A DNA stretch of 64,000 nucleotides from Rhodobacteraceae bacterium UBA6796 (GCA_002452815.1 DKFM01000006.1:377325-441324), one strand, 5' to 3'. Shown: positions 9,332 through 18,460, numbered from the stretch's first letter. Notes: a model not told the origin generated them from the letters alone. Made by a program: numbers and translations.

Positions 9332-10606
9332 ATGAAGGGCATTATGAGTTACGACCTGATGGAGACCATCAGGAATACCAATGAGTGGATGGGGGCCTCG
9401 GCCCGGGCCATGGCATCCTACCCGATCTGGGGCCTTACCCCGCATCCGATGTTCAAGGTCATGTCGGCCTGGGGGCGCGTGACCGAGCGCAGCTTCTCGC
9501 GCATGGTGATCAAACCCGACTGGGGCATCCGCTCGATCCCGGGCGCCGATGGCCGCGACCACCTGATCTCGGTCGAAACGATCCTCGACAAACCCTTCGG
9601 CGCGCTGATTCACTTCAAGGTCTCCGGGCGCGAGCCGATGGCCCGCCGCGTGCTTCTGGTTGCGCCGATGTCGGGCCATTATGCGACCCTCCTGCGCTCG
9701 ACCGTCGCCAGTCTGCTGCCCGACTGTGACGTCTATGTGACCGACTGGCACAATGCCCGCGATATTCCCGTCTCGGCCGGCAAATTCGACATCGAGGATT
9801 ACACCCTCTATCTGGTCGATTTCATGCGCCACCTGGGCCCCGACCTGAACGTCATCGCCGTGTGCCAGCCCGCGCCCCTGACGCTGGCCGCCACCGCCTA
9901 TCTGGCCGAAGAAGACCCCGCCGCCCAGCCCCGCACCCTGACCCTGATCGGGGGCCCGATCGACCCGGACGCCGCCGCGACCGAGGTCACCGACTTCGGT
10001 GCCCGCGTCACCATGGGCCAGCTGGAGCATATGGTCATCCAGCGCGTCGGCTTCAAATACAAGGGCGCCGGGCGTCTGGTCTATCCGGGGCTGATGCAGC
10101 TGGCCTCGTTCATCTCGATGAATGCCGAGAAACACGCCAAGGCGTTTCAGGACAAGATCCTGGCCGAGTCGAAAGGCGAAGGCAGCGAGCATGACCACCA
10201 CAACATCTTCTACGATGAATATCTGGCGGTGATGGACATGACGGCCGAATTCTACCTCTCCACCGTCGAGCGCATCTTCAAAGGTCTGGAAATCGCGCAG
10301 AACAAATTCGTGGTCGATGGCAAGAAGGTCGACATCGGCAAGATCACCAATGTCGCGGTGAAGACGGTCGAGGGATCGAACGACGACATCTCGGCCCCGG
10401 GTCAATGCGTGGCCGCCCTGCGGCTGTGCACCGGCCTGCCCGACAGCAAGAAGGCCCAGCACCTCGAACCCGGCGCGGGCCATTACGGCATCTTCGCGGG
10501 CTCGAGCTGGCGCAACAACATCCGCCCGCTGGTGCTAGAATTCATCGACGCCAACGCAGGCGGCAGCGCCCCGAAAGGCAAGGTCACCCCGATCCGCGCG
10601 GTCTGA
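9332..10606 (+). CDS. phaZ: intracellular poly(3-hydroxybutyrate) depolymerase
   Basis: PhaZ mobilises native PHB granules. The 424-residue protein has the intracellular depolymerase fold, with the catalytic cysteine C178 in AVCQPAPLTL instead of a serine lipase box, and a C-terminal His in GAGHYGIFAGSSW. The start at 9332 is six bases after AAGGAGA; a second ATG at 9344 is further from the site. It is transcribed away from phaC and ends at a strong terminator. Confidence 0.95.
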   Translation: MKGIMSYDLMETIRNTNEWMGASARAMASYPIWGLTPHPMFKVMSAWGRVTERSFSRMVIKPDWGIRSIPGADGRDHLISVETILDKPFGALIHFKVSGREPMARRVLLVAPMSGHYATLLRSTVASLLPDCDVYVTDWHNARDIPVSAGKFDIEDYTLYLVDFMRHLGPDLNVIAVCQPAPLTLAATAYLAEEDPAAQPRTLTLIGGPIDPDAAATEVTDFGARVTMGQLEHMVIQRVGFKYKGAGRLVYPGLMQLASFISMNAEKHAKAFQDKILAESKGEGSEHDHHNIFYDEYLAVMDMTAEFYLSTVERIFKGLEIAQNKFVVDGKKVDIGKITNVAVKTVEGSNDDISAPGQCVAALRLCTGLPDSKKAQHLEPGAGHYGIFAGSSWRNNIRPLVLEFIDANAGGSAPKGKVTPIRAV

Positions 10607-10628
10607 GCGCGACGGCAGAGCGAAACGG

Positions 10629-10660
10629 AAACGCCCGCCGAAAGGCGGGCGTTTTCATTT
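10629..10660 (+). terminator. phaZ intrinsic terminator
   Basis: Perfect 11-bp stem AAACGCCCGCC/GGCGGGCGTTT with a GAAA loop, followed by a T-rich run. Confidence 0.85.
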
Positions 10661-10715
10661 GGCGGGCATCACGAAACGCCGAAGCCCATCCCATCTTGGA
10701 CCGCCAAGCAGAGGT

Positions 10716-11204
10716 TCAAGACAGGATAGGCGGCTTTTCCAGATGAGGGATCAATCCCTCGATCTCCAGCGACGCCGCCTTTGCATCATGTATGACCTTC
10801 TCCAACTGAGCCGCATTCGTTCCGTCGACCGCCTCAAGGTCTTGCTCCAATGTTCTCAATAATACTTCGCCTCTTCTCTCTAACTGGGTATTCCCTCGAG
10901 GACCGGATTGATGAAATACGCTTTCCAAACTGAACCGGGGGAAATGCCGACGTTCATGCCGCTCCCAATCCGCCCGGCAGGCTCGAGACTGCGAACGGAG
11001 CTCTTGAAGGCTGCGTCGAGCGTCCGCAAGAGACGAACGAACTTGAATTCTAAGATTTAGCACCTCCGAGGCGCGCGCGGCGACGACAGAAGCCTTCGAC
11101 AAATGATATGCGAGCGCCGCATAAACCAACGCGGCAACAGCAATGGCCAAGGAGGCCAGCCCCAGCCATTGGTTCATCATCCAATCAATCATGTTACCTG
11201 ACAT
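10716..11204 (-). CDS. hypothetical single-pass membrane protein with coiled coil
   Basis: Unrecognised 162-residue protein. It has one N-terminal membrane helix (about residues 12-35, GLASLAIAVAALVYAALAY) and then a long charged helical segment rich in Arg, Glu and Leu that is likely coiled coil. Base composition is lower in GC than its neighbours, and it sits alone between the phaZ and TRAP terminators, which suggests a later insertion. The start could also be the ATG at 11192, which has AGG four bases upstream. Function is unknown. Confidence 0.55.
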   Translation of the reverse strand: MSGNMIDWMMNQWLGLASLAIAVAALVYAALAYHLSKASVVAARASEVLNLRIQVRSSLADARRSLQELRSQSRACRADWERHERRHFPRFSLESVFHQSGPRGNTQLERRGEVLLRTLEQDLEAVDGTNAAQLEKVIHDAKAASLEIEGLIPHLEKPPILS

Positions 11205-11300
11205 TCCCCGAACCTCTGCCCAATGTCTTCACAAATTCTTGACAACGGAAGTGTGCATGCGAGGAAACATTTCAAGACTGTGAAGACATCCCCCCAACGA

Positions 11301-11328
11301 AAAACGGCGCCCCTTGGGGCGCCGTTTT
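11301..11328 (-). terminator. terminator of the TRAP operon
   Basis: Perfect 13-bp stem AAAACGGCGCCCC/GGGGCGCCGTTTT with a 2-base loop, immediately after the dctM stop. The T-run is readable on the minus strand. Confidence 0.85.
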
Positions 11329-11332
11329 CGTT

Positions 11333-13159
11333 TCAGTTCCCGGTGACCGGGGGCAATCCGCCAAGGCCCATGGGGGCCGGGATGCCGAGGCTCGCGCCTC
11401 CGCCTTGCGGCGGTTCGGCCGGTTGACCCATCGGCGCGCCGAGGCCTCCCAGCGGCGGCAGGCCGAGCCCGCCGCCGGAGTCGGTGCCCGGGGCCGCGCC
11501 CGGTGCGCCCAGACCGCCAAGCCCCCCGAAGCCGCCGCCAAGGCCCGGCATGTCGGGCAGGGTCAGCTGCACGCTCGACGGGTCAATGGGCTTGCCCTTG
11601 TAGTGCATCACCATCCCCGGGAAGGCGATCACGATGCCGATCATCACGATCTGGATGAAGACGAAGGGCACCGCCCCCCAATAGATCTGCGAGGTCTTCA
11701 CCGGCTCGGTCAGCTTGCCCGTCAGCTTGTCGACATAGGGCGACTTCGGCGCGACCGAGCGCAGGAAGAACAGCGCAAAGCCGAAGGGCGGGTGCATGAA
11801 GCTGGTCTGCATGTTCACCCCCAGGATGACGCCGAACCAGATCAGGTCGATGCCAAGGCTTTCTGCGGCAGGCGCAAGCAGCGGCACGATGATGAAGGCC
11901 AGTTCGAAGAAATCGAGGAAGAACGCCAGGAAGAACACCAGCAGCGAGACCACGATCAGGAAGCCCATCTCGCCGCCCGGCAGCGAGGTCAGCAGATGTT
12001 CGACCCACAGGTGCCCGTTCACGCCATAGAAGGTCAGCGAGAACACCCGGGCGCCCAGCAGGATGAACATCACGAAGGCCGACAGCCGCGTCGTGGCGGC
12101 CAGCGCCTCGCGCACCACGGTCATGTTCAGCCGCTTCTTGACGGCAGACAGGATCAGGGCGCCGACCGCCCCCATCGCGCCGCCTTCGGTCGGCGTCGCC
12201 ACGCCCAGGAAGATCGTGCCCAGCACCAGGAAGATCAGCGCCAGCGGCGGGATCAGCACGATGACGACCTGCTGCGCCAGACGGCTCATCAGGTTGATTT
12301 TCAGCGCCTTGTCCAGCACCGCCAGCACATAGATCACGATCACCGCAAGCCCTGCGGCCAGGATACCCGCATTGCCGCCATGGCTCGCGTCCATCCAGTC
12401 GCGGGCGAAGATGAAGATCGCAACACCCAGCGCCAGCGCGATCACCAGCGAGGTGACCCCAGATCCCAGCGTGCGGGCCTCTTTCGGCAGCGCGGGCATC
12501 ATGCCCGGGCGAACGATCGAGATCACCGCGACATAGCCCAGATAGATGCCGGTCAGCACCAGCCCCGGGATCAGCGCGCCCTTGTACATATCCCCCACCG
12601 AGCGGCCGAGCTGGTCGGCCAGCACGATCAGCACAAGGCTGGGCGGAATGATCTGCGCCAATGTCCCCGAGGCGGCAATCACCCCGCTGGCGATCCGCCG
12701 GTCATAGCCGTAGCGCAGCATGATCGGCAGCGAGATCAGCCCCATCGCGATCACCGATGCCGCGACCACGCCCGTGGTGGCGGCCAAGAGCGCGCCGACG
12801 ATGATCACCGCATAGGCCAGACCGCCGCGGACCGGACCGAACAGCTGCCCGATCGTGTCGAGCAGATCCTCGGCCATGCCGGATTTTTCCAGCACGATCC
12901 CCATGAAGGTGAAGAACGGGATGGCCAGGAGTGTCTCGTTCGACAAGACCCCCCAGAACCGTTCGGGCATCGCGTTCAGCAGCGGCCAGCTGAGGTTGAT
13001 AGAGCCGCCGGACAGGGGCGCCAGTTCGACGCCGATAAAGAAGAACAGCAGGCCGTTCGCGGCCAGCGCGAAGGCCACCGGATAGCCCAGCAGCAGAAAG
13101 CCGATGAGCGACAGGAACATGATCGGCGCCATGTTCTGCGCGATGAGTTCCAGGATCAC
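11333..13159 (-). CDS. TRAP transporter large permease (DctM family)
   Basis: Large membrane subunit of a tripartite ATP-independent periplasmic transporter, which uses an ion gradient to import carboxylates and similar solutes. At 608 residues it has about a dozen membrane helices and typical DctM segments such as FMGIVLEKSGMAEDLL and GVATPTEGGAMGA. The C-terminal 75 residues form an unusual Gly/Leu/Pro-rich tail. It starts at GTG and overlaps the dctQ stop by four bases, so the two are translationally coupled. No periplasmic binding protein is encoded nearby, so the substrate is unknown. Confidence 0.9.
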   Translation of the reverse strand: MILELIAQNMAPIMFLSLIGFLLLGYPVAFALAANGLLFFFIGVELAPLSGGSINLSWPLLNAMPERFWGVLSNETLLAIPFFTFMGIVLEKSGMAEDLLDTIGQLFGPVRGGLAYAVIIVGALLAATTGVVAASVIAMGLISLPIMLRYGYDRRIASGVIAASGTLAQIIPPSLVLIVLADQLGRSVGDMYKGALIPGLVLTGIYLGYVAVISIVRPGMMPALPKEARTLGSGVTSLVIALALGVAIFIFARDWMDASHGGNAGILAAGLAVIVIYVLAVLDKALKINLMSRLAQQVVIVLIPPLALIFLVLGTIFLGVATPTEGGAMGAVGALILSAVKKRLNMTVVREALAATTRLSAFVMFILLGARVFSLTFYGVNGHLWVEHLLTSLPGGEMGFLIVVSLLVFFLAFFLDFFELAFIIVPLLAPAAESLGIDLIWFGVILGVNMQTSFMHPPFGFALFFLRSVAPKSPYVDKLTGKLTEPVKTSQIYWGAVPFVFIQIVMIGIVIAFPGMVMHYKGKPIDPSSVQLTLPDMPGLGGGFGGLGGLGAPGAAPGTDSGGGLGLPPLGGLGAPMGQPAEPPQGGGASLGIPAPMGLGGLPPVTGN

Positions 13160-13758
13160 AGCGCTTCCTCCTCGGCGATCATGTCATGGCCGTGATGGCC
13201 CGTCGCCGGATGCGGGTCTTCGATCAGCCCGCGCATCACCGCGATCTTCTTGATGATTTCGGACAGGCCCTGCAGGAACAGCAGCACGAAGCCGATCAGC
13301 AGCAGCATCTTGGCCGGCCAGATCACCAGACCGCCCGCGTTTTGCGACACTTCGGGGGTGCAGACCACACCTGCCGGCAGGAAGGCGCTGAGGCACATGG
13401 ATTTGCCGACATAGGGCACCAGCAGATACAGCATCAGGCAGACCATCGGCATCAGGAAGAACAGATGCCCGAACAGGTCGATCCAGTGCTGCTTGCGCCG
13501 CGACAGCGCGCCATACAGGATGTCGATGCGGATATGCTCGTTCTGCTTGAGCGTATAGGCCGCCGCCAGCAGGAACGCAGCACCGTAAAGATACCATTGC
13601 AGCTCCAGCCACGAGTTCGACGATACGTTGAAGATCTTGCGAATGGTCGCATTGACCGCCGAGATCACGACCGCCAGCAGAATGAGCCACGAGACGCCCT
13701 TGCCGATCACTTCGTTCATCCGGTCGATCAGGCGCGATAGGGCCAGCAAACCGCCCAT
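13156..13758 (-). CDS. TRAP transporter small permease (DctQ family)
   Basis: Small membrane subunit of the same TRAP transporter, 200 residues with four predicted helices and the DctQ signature SWLELQWYLYGAAFLLAAAY followed by EHIRIDILY. The C-terminal His-rich tail (HPATGHHGHD) is unusual. It is first in a two-gene operon with the large permease. An inverted repeat about 85-105 bp upstream is a candidate operator. Confidence 0.9.
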   Translation of the reverse strand: MGGLLALSRLIDRMNEVIGKGVSWLILLAVVISAVNATIRKIFNVSSNSWLELQWYLYGAAFLLAAAYTLKQNEHIRIDILYGALSRRKQHWIDLFGHLFFLMPMVCLMLYLLVPYVGKSMCLSAFLPAGVVCTPEVSQNAGGLVIWPAKMLLLIGFVLLFLQGLSEIIKKIAVMRGLIEDPHPATGHHGHDMIAEEEAL

Positions 13759-13840
13759 GTCCGTCCTCCCCTTCCCAGTTTTGCCCCCTATCCCCGAGGG
13801 CTTCAGCGTTCCTTGGCCGAGCAGCGGGCTCAGGTCAAGA

Positions 13841-13865
13841 AAATTGGTCCGATTTGGTCCAATTT
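13841..13865. promoter_or_regulatory. inverted repeat upstream of the TRAP operon
   Basis: AAATTGG (13841-13847) and CCAATTT (13859-13865) are perfect 7-bp arms around 11 bases. TTGGTCC also occurs twice as a direct repeat within the site. It lies upstream of dctQ and could bind a local regulator of GntR or similar type; the regulator is not encoded nearby. Confidence 0.45.
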
Positions 13866-14218
13866 CCTAACCAGTTTCCGCTAGCGCCACCATGATTGAG
13901 GCCAAGTCCCCCGTCCGCACCACTTTCGCGTGTGTTTCCGGGGCCAAAGCTGGCGGCAAGATAAAGAAACGCCCCGACAGAAGGAAGGGGGCATTGGCCG
14001 CAAACCCGCCTTGCATGCCCCCCCTGCGACCGAGGGGACGAATCCTGCCCTTCCCCCTGCCGCGCCCTGACCGATGCACGGCCAAAACCACGCCCCAAGC
14101 CCCCCGGCCCCGGAAATTCGCGCACCGATTTTCGGATAGTTGCAGCAAAAACGGCGACCGGCGCAACAAATCGAAAGAAAAATCCCCGCCATGCGACATA
14201 ATATTCACCGATTTGCCG
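13866..14218. other. non-coding stretch before the ilv promoter
   Basis: About 350 bases with several short overlapping open frames in all phases, none with a convincing ribosome site or recognisable protein. I see no gene here. Confidence 0.5.
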
Positions 14219-14247
14219 TTGACGCCCTACGCCCGCCCCCATAATGT
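14219..14247 (+). promoter_or_regulatory. ilvBN promoter
   Basis: TTGACG (14219-14224) and TAATGT (14242-14247) are spaced by 17 bases, placing the transcript start near 14254, just ahead of the leader peptide. Confidence 0.65.
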
Positions 14248-14276
14248 CCGCTGCAACGCAACAGAAAGGACAGACA

Positions 14277-14324
14277 ATGGGGTCGCTCCTTGTAGTCGTA
14301 GGGAAGATGCGCATGGGCCGGTGA
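14277..14324 (+). CDS. ilvBN leader peptide (Leu-Leu-Val-Val-Val)
   Basis: A 15-codon open frame encodes MGSLLVVVGKMRMGR and is preceded by AAAGGA. Consecutive Leu-Leu-Val-Val-Val codons directly before a hairpin-terminator region are the hallmark of branched-chain amino acid attenuation. A ribosome stalled for lack of Leu- or Val-tRNA would sit at 14286-14300 and change folding downstream. Confidence 0.8.
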   Translation: MGSLLVVVGKMRMGR

Positions 14325-14378
14325 CGGTTTGACCATGAAGGTTCCCATGCGCCCTCGCCAGAAATGCGGGGGCTTTTT
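14309..14378 (+). promoter_or_regulatory. ilvBN transcription attenuator
   Basis: The terminator stem is 14351-14358 (GCCCTCGC) with 14366-14373 (GCGGGGGC), followed by five T. A competing stem pairs 14309-14317 (GCGCATGGG) with 14344-14352 (CCCATGCGC) and takes two bases from the terminator arm. A ribosome finishing the leader at 14322-14324 would cover the first arm and favour termination; stalling at the Val codons would free it. The mechanism is inferred from the layout. Confidence 0.7.
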
Positions 14379-14429
14379 GTTGCGAAACTGGATGATGCGG
14401 GCACAGTCCCGATGCGATGGAGTAAGGTG

Positions 14430-16175
14430 ATGTCACGGCAGATGACCGGCGCGGAAATGGTGGTGCAGGCGCTCAAGGATCAGGGGGTCGATACGATCTT
14501 CGGGTATCCGGGCGGCGCGGTTCTGCCGATCTATGATGCGATCTTCCAGCAAAACGATATCCGTCACATTCTGGTGCGCCACGAACAGGCCGCCGTGCAT
14601 ATGGCCGAGGGCTACGCCCGGTCGACCGGCAAGCCGGGCTGCGTGCTGGTGACCTCGGGGCCGGGCGCGACCAATGCGGTAACCGGGCTGACCGACGCGC
14701 TGCTGGACAGCATTCCGCTGGTGGTCTTCTCGGGCCAGGTGCCGACCTTCATGATCGGCACCGACGGCTTCCAGGAGGCCGACACCGTCGGCATCACCCG
14801 TCCCTGCACGAAACACAACTGGCTGGTGAAGGACACTGACAAGCTGTCCGAAATCATCCACCAGGGCTTCCATGTCGCCACCTCGGGCCGCCCCGGCCCG
14901 GTGCTGATCGACATTCCCAAAGATGTGCAATTCGCCACCGGCACCTATACCGGCCCGAAAACCGCGCGGGTGGATCATTACCAGCCCCGTATGAAGGGCG
15001 ATATCGAGGCGATCACCAAGCTGGTCGAGCTGATGGAAACCGCCGAACGCCCTGTGTTCTATACCGGCGGCGGCGTCATCAACTCGGGCCCGGCGGCGTG
15101 TCAGCTGATGTGCGAATTGGTGGACGCGACCGGCTTCCCGATCACCTCGACGCTGATGGGTCTGGGCGCCTATCCGGCCAGCGGCAAGAACTGGCTGGGC
15201 ATGCTGGGGATGCACGGGCTCTACGAGGCCAACCTCGCGATGCACGGCTGCGATCTGATGATCAACCTGGGCGCGCGGTTCGACGACCGGATCACCGGGC
15301 GCGTGGCCGATTTCAGCCCGAACTCGACCAAGGTGCATGTCGATATCGACGCCTCGTCGATCAACAAGGTGGTGACGGTGAACCTGCCGATCATCGGCGA
15401 TGTCGGCCATGTGCTGGAAGACGTGCTCAAGATCTGGAAATCGCGCGGCCGCAAGGTGAACAAGGCCGGGCTGGCGCAGTGGTGGGCGCAGATCGCCGAA
15501 TGGAAGGCCGTCAACTGCCTTGCCTATGACAATTCCGGCAGCACCATCAAACCGCAATATGCGTTGCAGCGGCTGCAGGCCCTGACCAAGGATCGCGACC
15601 GCTACATCACCACCGAGGTGGGCCAGCACCAGATGTGGGCCGCACAGTTCCTGGGCTTCGAGGCCCCCAACCGCTGGATGACGAGCGGCGGGCTTGGCAC
15701 GATGGGCTACGGCTTCCCGGCCTCGATCGGGGTGCAGATCGCGCACCCGGACGCGCTGGTGATCAACGTCGCGGGCGAGGCCAGCTGGCTGATGAACATG
15801 CAGGAAATGGGCACCGCCACCCAGTTCCGCGCGCCGGTCAAGCAGTTCATCCTGAACAACGAACGCCTAGGCATGGTGCGCCAGTGGCAGCAACTGCTGC
15901 ATGGCGAACGCTATTCGCACAGCTGGAGCGAAAGCCTGCCCGATTTCGTGAAACTGGCGGAAAGCTTCGGCTGGAAGGGCATCCGCTGTTCGGACCCGGC
16001 CGAGCTGGATGCCAAGATCGTCGAGATGCTGGAATACGATGGCCCGGTGCTGTTCGATTGCCTGGTGGAAAAGCACGAGAACTGCTTCCCGATGATCCCC
16101 TCGGGCAAGCCGCATAACGAAATGCTGCTGGCCGCCGATGCCGAGGCCTTCGCCTCGGGCGCAACGCTGGTGTGA
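14430..16175 (+). CDS. ilvB: acetolactate synthase, large catalytic subunit
   Basis: Makes acetolactate and acetohydroxybutyrate from pyruvate, the first common step of Val, Leu and Ile synthesis. The 581-residue protein has the three ThDP-enzyme domains: an N-terminal Pyr domain with GYPGGAVLPIYDA and the catalytic glutamate in VRHEQAAVHMAEGYAR, the central FAD-binding domain, and a C-terminal PP domain (GLGTMGYGFPASIG with the metal site following). The start at 14430 has GGAGTAAGG upstream and lies after the attenuator. ilvN follows 82 bp downstream. Confidence 0.95.
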   Translation: MSRQMTGAEMVVQALKDQGVDTIFGYPGGAVLPIYDAIFQQNDIRHILVRHEQAAVHMAEGYARSTGKPGCVLVTSGPGATNAVTGLTDALLDSIPLVVFSGQVPTFMIGTDGFQEADTVGITRPCTKHNWLVKDTDKLSEIIHQGFHVATSGRPGPVLIDIPKDVQFATGTYTGPKTARVDHYQPRMKGDIEAITKLVELMETAERPVFYTGGGVINSGPAACQLMCELVDATGFPITSTLMGLGAYPASGKNWLGMLGMHGLYEANLAMHGCDLMINLGARFDDRITGRVADFSPNSTKVHVDIDASSINKVVTVNLPIIGDVGHVLEDVLKIWKSRGRKVNKAGLAQWWAQIAEWKAVNCLAYDNSGSTIKPQYALQRLQALTKDRDRYITTEVGQHQMWAAQFLGFEAPNRWMTSGGLGTMGYGFPASIGVQIAHPDALVINVAGEASWLMNMQEMGTATQFRAPVKQFILNNERLGMVRQWQQLLHGERYSHSWSESLPDFVKLAESFGWKGIRCSDPAELDAKIVEMLEYDGPVLFDCLVEKHENCFPMIPSGKPHNEMLLAADAEAFASGATLV

Positions 16176-16177
16176 GG

Positions 16178-16232
16178 CGGGCGCCGGGGGTCTCCCCCGG
16201 CCCCCCGCAGGATATTTGGACCAAGTCGAAAG
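16178..16232. repeat. palindromic repeat half-copy between ilvB and ilvN
   Basis: A GC hairpin (CCGGGGGTCTCCCCCGG) is followed by CAGGATATTTGGACCAAG, a diverged version of the repeat core. It sits inside an operon, so it is not a complete block to transcription. A related hairpin (CCCCCGGCTGCATCTGCCGGGGG) follows ilvN near 16842. Confidence 0.5.
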
Positions 16233-16257
16233 ACGAACGCGATAAAGGAGAGAGGCA

Positions 16258-16818
16258 ATGGCCGCTCTGAACATCAAAAAGGGCTCGACCAGCCATTCGG
16301 CCTATGACCTGCGCGATTTCCATTCCGATGTGGAAAGCTCGCATACGCTGGCAGTGCTGGTCGACAACGAAGCGGGCGTGCTGGCGCGGGTGATTGGGCT
16401 GTTTTCGGGCCGCGGTTACAACATCGACAGCCTGACCGTGGCCGAGGTCGACCACAAGGGCCACCGCTCGCGCATCACCATCGTGACGCGTGGCACGATG
16501 GCGGTGATCGACCAGATCAAGGCACAGCTGGGCCGGATCGTGCCGGTGCACGAAGTTCACGACCTGACGCTGGAAGGCCAGTCGGTCGAACGCGAACTGG
16601 CGCTGTTCAAGGTGGCCGCCACCGGGGAAAAGCGCGTGGAATCGCTGCGTCTGGCCGATATCTTCCGCGCCAATGTGGTCGACAGCACGCTGGAAAGCTT
16701 CGTGTTCGAAATCACCGGCACGCCGGAAAAGATCGACGCCTTTGCCGAACTGATGCGCCCGCTTGGGCTTGTCGATGTGGCGCGCACCGGGGTGGCGGCC
16801 CTGGCACGCGGGGTCTGA
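16258..16818 (+). CDS. ilvN: acetolactate synthase, small regulatory subunit
   Basis: Regulatory subunit that activates the catalytic subunit and confers valine feedback inhibition. The 186-residue protein has an N-terminal ACT domain (HTLAVLVDNEAGVLARVIGL, with GYNIDSLTVAEVDHKG) and the C-terminal ALS small-subunit domain. AAGGAGAG precedes the ATG. It is the second gene of the attenuated operon. Confidence 0.95.
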   Translation: MAALNIKKGSTSHSAYDLRDFHSDVESSHTLAVLVDNEAGVLARVIGLFSGRGYNIDSLTVAEVDHKGHRSRITIVTRGTMAVIDQIKAQLGRIVPVHEVHDLTLEGQSVERELALFKVAATGEKRVESLRLADIFRANVVDSTLESFVFEITGTPEKIDAFAELMRPLGLVDVARTGVAALARGV

Positions 16819-16920
16819 GGCCCGCGCCGTAACGCCCCGCTCCCCCGGCTGCATCTGCCGGGGGATATATCCGCGCTGTTTCGGCAGTGCCGCGCGCAGA
16901 ACGCCGCGTCGACTGCGCCT

Positions 16921-17631
16921 TTACTTCAGCAACAAGGGCGCGGAAAACCAGTCACGCAGGGCATGGGTGACCTTTTCCGGTTGCTCCAGCGGGCTCAGAT
17001 GGCCCGCGCTCAGGATCAGACGAAATTCGGCATGCGGCATCAGTTCGGCCAGAAACTGGTGCCGGCGCGGCGGACAGATCGTGTCGTATTCGCCGCAGAT
17101 CAGCATGGCCCGGACCTTGGTGTTGCGCAGCGCGCGCTGCTGATCGGGGCGGCGCATCAGCGCGCGGCTTTGCCGGGTGAACACCTCGGGCCCGAGGCTT
17201 TCGGCCATTTCCAGCACCATCGCCTGCACCTCGCGCTGCCCCGGCCCGGGGGCAAGCGCAGAGGCCGGGATCTCGTCAAGCATCACCTCGTCAAGCCGCC
17301 CGGTGCGCGCCCCCACAATTCTTGTTTCCCGCGCAGCCGCCTGTTGCGGGCTTTCCGGCAGCGGCGAAACGTCGACCAGCGCGATCTGGGAAATCCGTTC
17401 CGGCGCGCGTCGTAGCATTTCCATCGCCACCAGCCCGCCCAGCCAATGCCCGACCAGGGCAAAGCGCGCGGGGGCAGCCGCCAGCACGGCCTCGGCCATC
17501 TCTTCGATGGTATCGCCCAGCAGTGGCATCACCATCACCGGGCGTTCGACCGAAAAGGCCAGGATCTGGTGCCAGAACAGCCGGGCGTCGCACATGAAGC
17601 CGGGCAGAAACAGCAGGGGTTCGGAAATCAT
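16921..17631 (-). CDS. alpha/beta hydrolase-like protein lacking the nucleophile serine
   Basis: A 236-residue alpha/beta-hydrolase fold protein. The N-terminal [10 protein letters not shown] loop and the C-terminal acid and histidine regions ([11 protein letters not shown] and [11 protein letters not shown]) are present. The nucleophile elbow, normally GHSxGG, reads GHWLGG: the codon is TGG (Trp) where TCG (Ser) would be expected, a single-base difference. The protein is therefore probably not a standard esterase unless the base is an error. It is followed upstream by a second hydrolase gene in the same direction, 82 bp away. Confidence 0.8.
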   Translation of the reverse strand: MISEPLLFLPGFMCDARLFWHQILAFSVERPVMVMPLLGDTIEEMAEAVLAAAPARFALVGHWLGGLVAMEMLRRAPERISQIALVDVSPLPESPQQAAARETRIVGARTGRLDEVMLDEIPASALAPGPGQREVQAMVLEMAESLGPEVFTRQSRALMRRPDQQRALRNTKVRAMLICGEYDTICPPRRHQFLAELMPHAEFRLILSAGHLSPLEQPEKVTHALRDWFSAPLLLK

Positions 17632-17713
17632 CGCTCATCCTCTGGCGGCGCTCGGGCGCTCTTGGACCCACTGTGCCGCAAGCCCGCCCGGGTCGCAAAC
17701 CCGAAGTTCCCGT

Positions 17714-18460
17714 TCAGCCGATCCTTGCCAAAACCTCGGCCACGGCGCTTTCGATCAGGGCCAGATCGTCCGGCTCGGAAAAGCGGTGATCGGCGCCCTT
17801 GACCAGCGTCAGGCGCATGTCGGGACCGGTAGCGTGGTCCAGCAACCGCAGCGCGGTTTCGACCGATACCGCCGTATCGGCCGTGCCCTGCAGGAAACGC
17901 ACCGGGAAGGGCAGATCCAGCGGGCTGCGCAGCACCAGCCGATTGCGGCCCTCGTTGATCAGGCGCCGGGTGATCCGGTAGGGATCTCCATAGTCCGAGG
18001 GCACGTCGATATGGCCCACCTGCTCCAGCTCGCGGCGCTGATCCTTGTCGAAACTGGCCCAATAGCCATCTTCGGTGAAATCGGGCGCCGCCGCGATGGT
18101 CACCAGACCAGCCAGCTTTTCCGGGTGATGACGCGCGATCAGCAGCGCGATCCAGCCCCCCATGCTGGAGCCCACCAGAACCTGCGGCCCCTCGGTCAGC
18201 GCCAGGATCGCATCGCGCGCATCCTCGAACCAGTCACCGATCGCGCCCTCTTCGAACACCCCGTCCGAGGCGCCGTGGCCGGAATAATCCAGCCGCAGGA
18301 AGGCCCGCCCCTGCGCCCGTGCCCAGGCTTCGAGGGCAACCGCCTTCGTCCCCTCCATGTCGGATTTGAACCCGTGCAGAAACACGATCCCCGGCCCCGC
18401 GCCCGCCGTCTGGACATAAGCGATGCGGCGGCCTTCGGGGGTGGTGATGAAATCGGTCAT
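17714..18460 (-). CDS. alpha/beta hydrolase (serine esterase/thioesterase-like)
   Basis: A 248-residue alpha/beta hydrolase with a complete triad pattern: the oxyanion region [14 protein letters not shown], the nucleophile elbow GSSMGGW, an acid in [10 protein letters not shown] and the His in [12 protein letters not shown]. The pattern resembles ABHD10-type acyl-protein thioesterases and related esterases, but the substrate cannot be set. The start at 18460 is chosen because AGGAG abuts the in-frame ATG two codons earlier and is correctly spaced for this one. It is divergent from thrS across a large palindromic repeat. Confidence 0.85.
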   Translation of the reverse strand: MTDFITTPEGRRIAYVQTAGAGPGIVFLHGFKSDMEGTKAVALEAWARAQGRAFLRLDYSGHGASDGVFEEGAIGDWFEDARDAILALTEGPQVLVGSSMGGWIALLIARHHPEKLAGLVTIAAAPDFTEDGYWASFDKDQRRELEQVGHIDVPSDYGDPYRITRRLINEGRNRLVLRSPLDLPFPVRFLQGTADTAVSVETALRLLDHATGPDMRLTLVKGADHRFSEPDDLALIESAVAEVLARIG

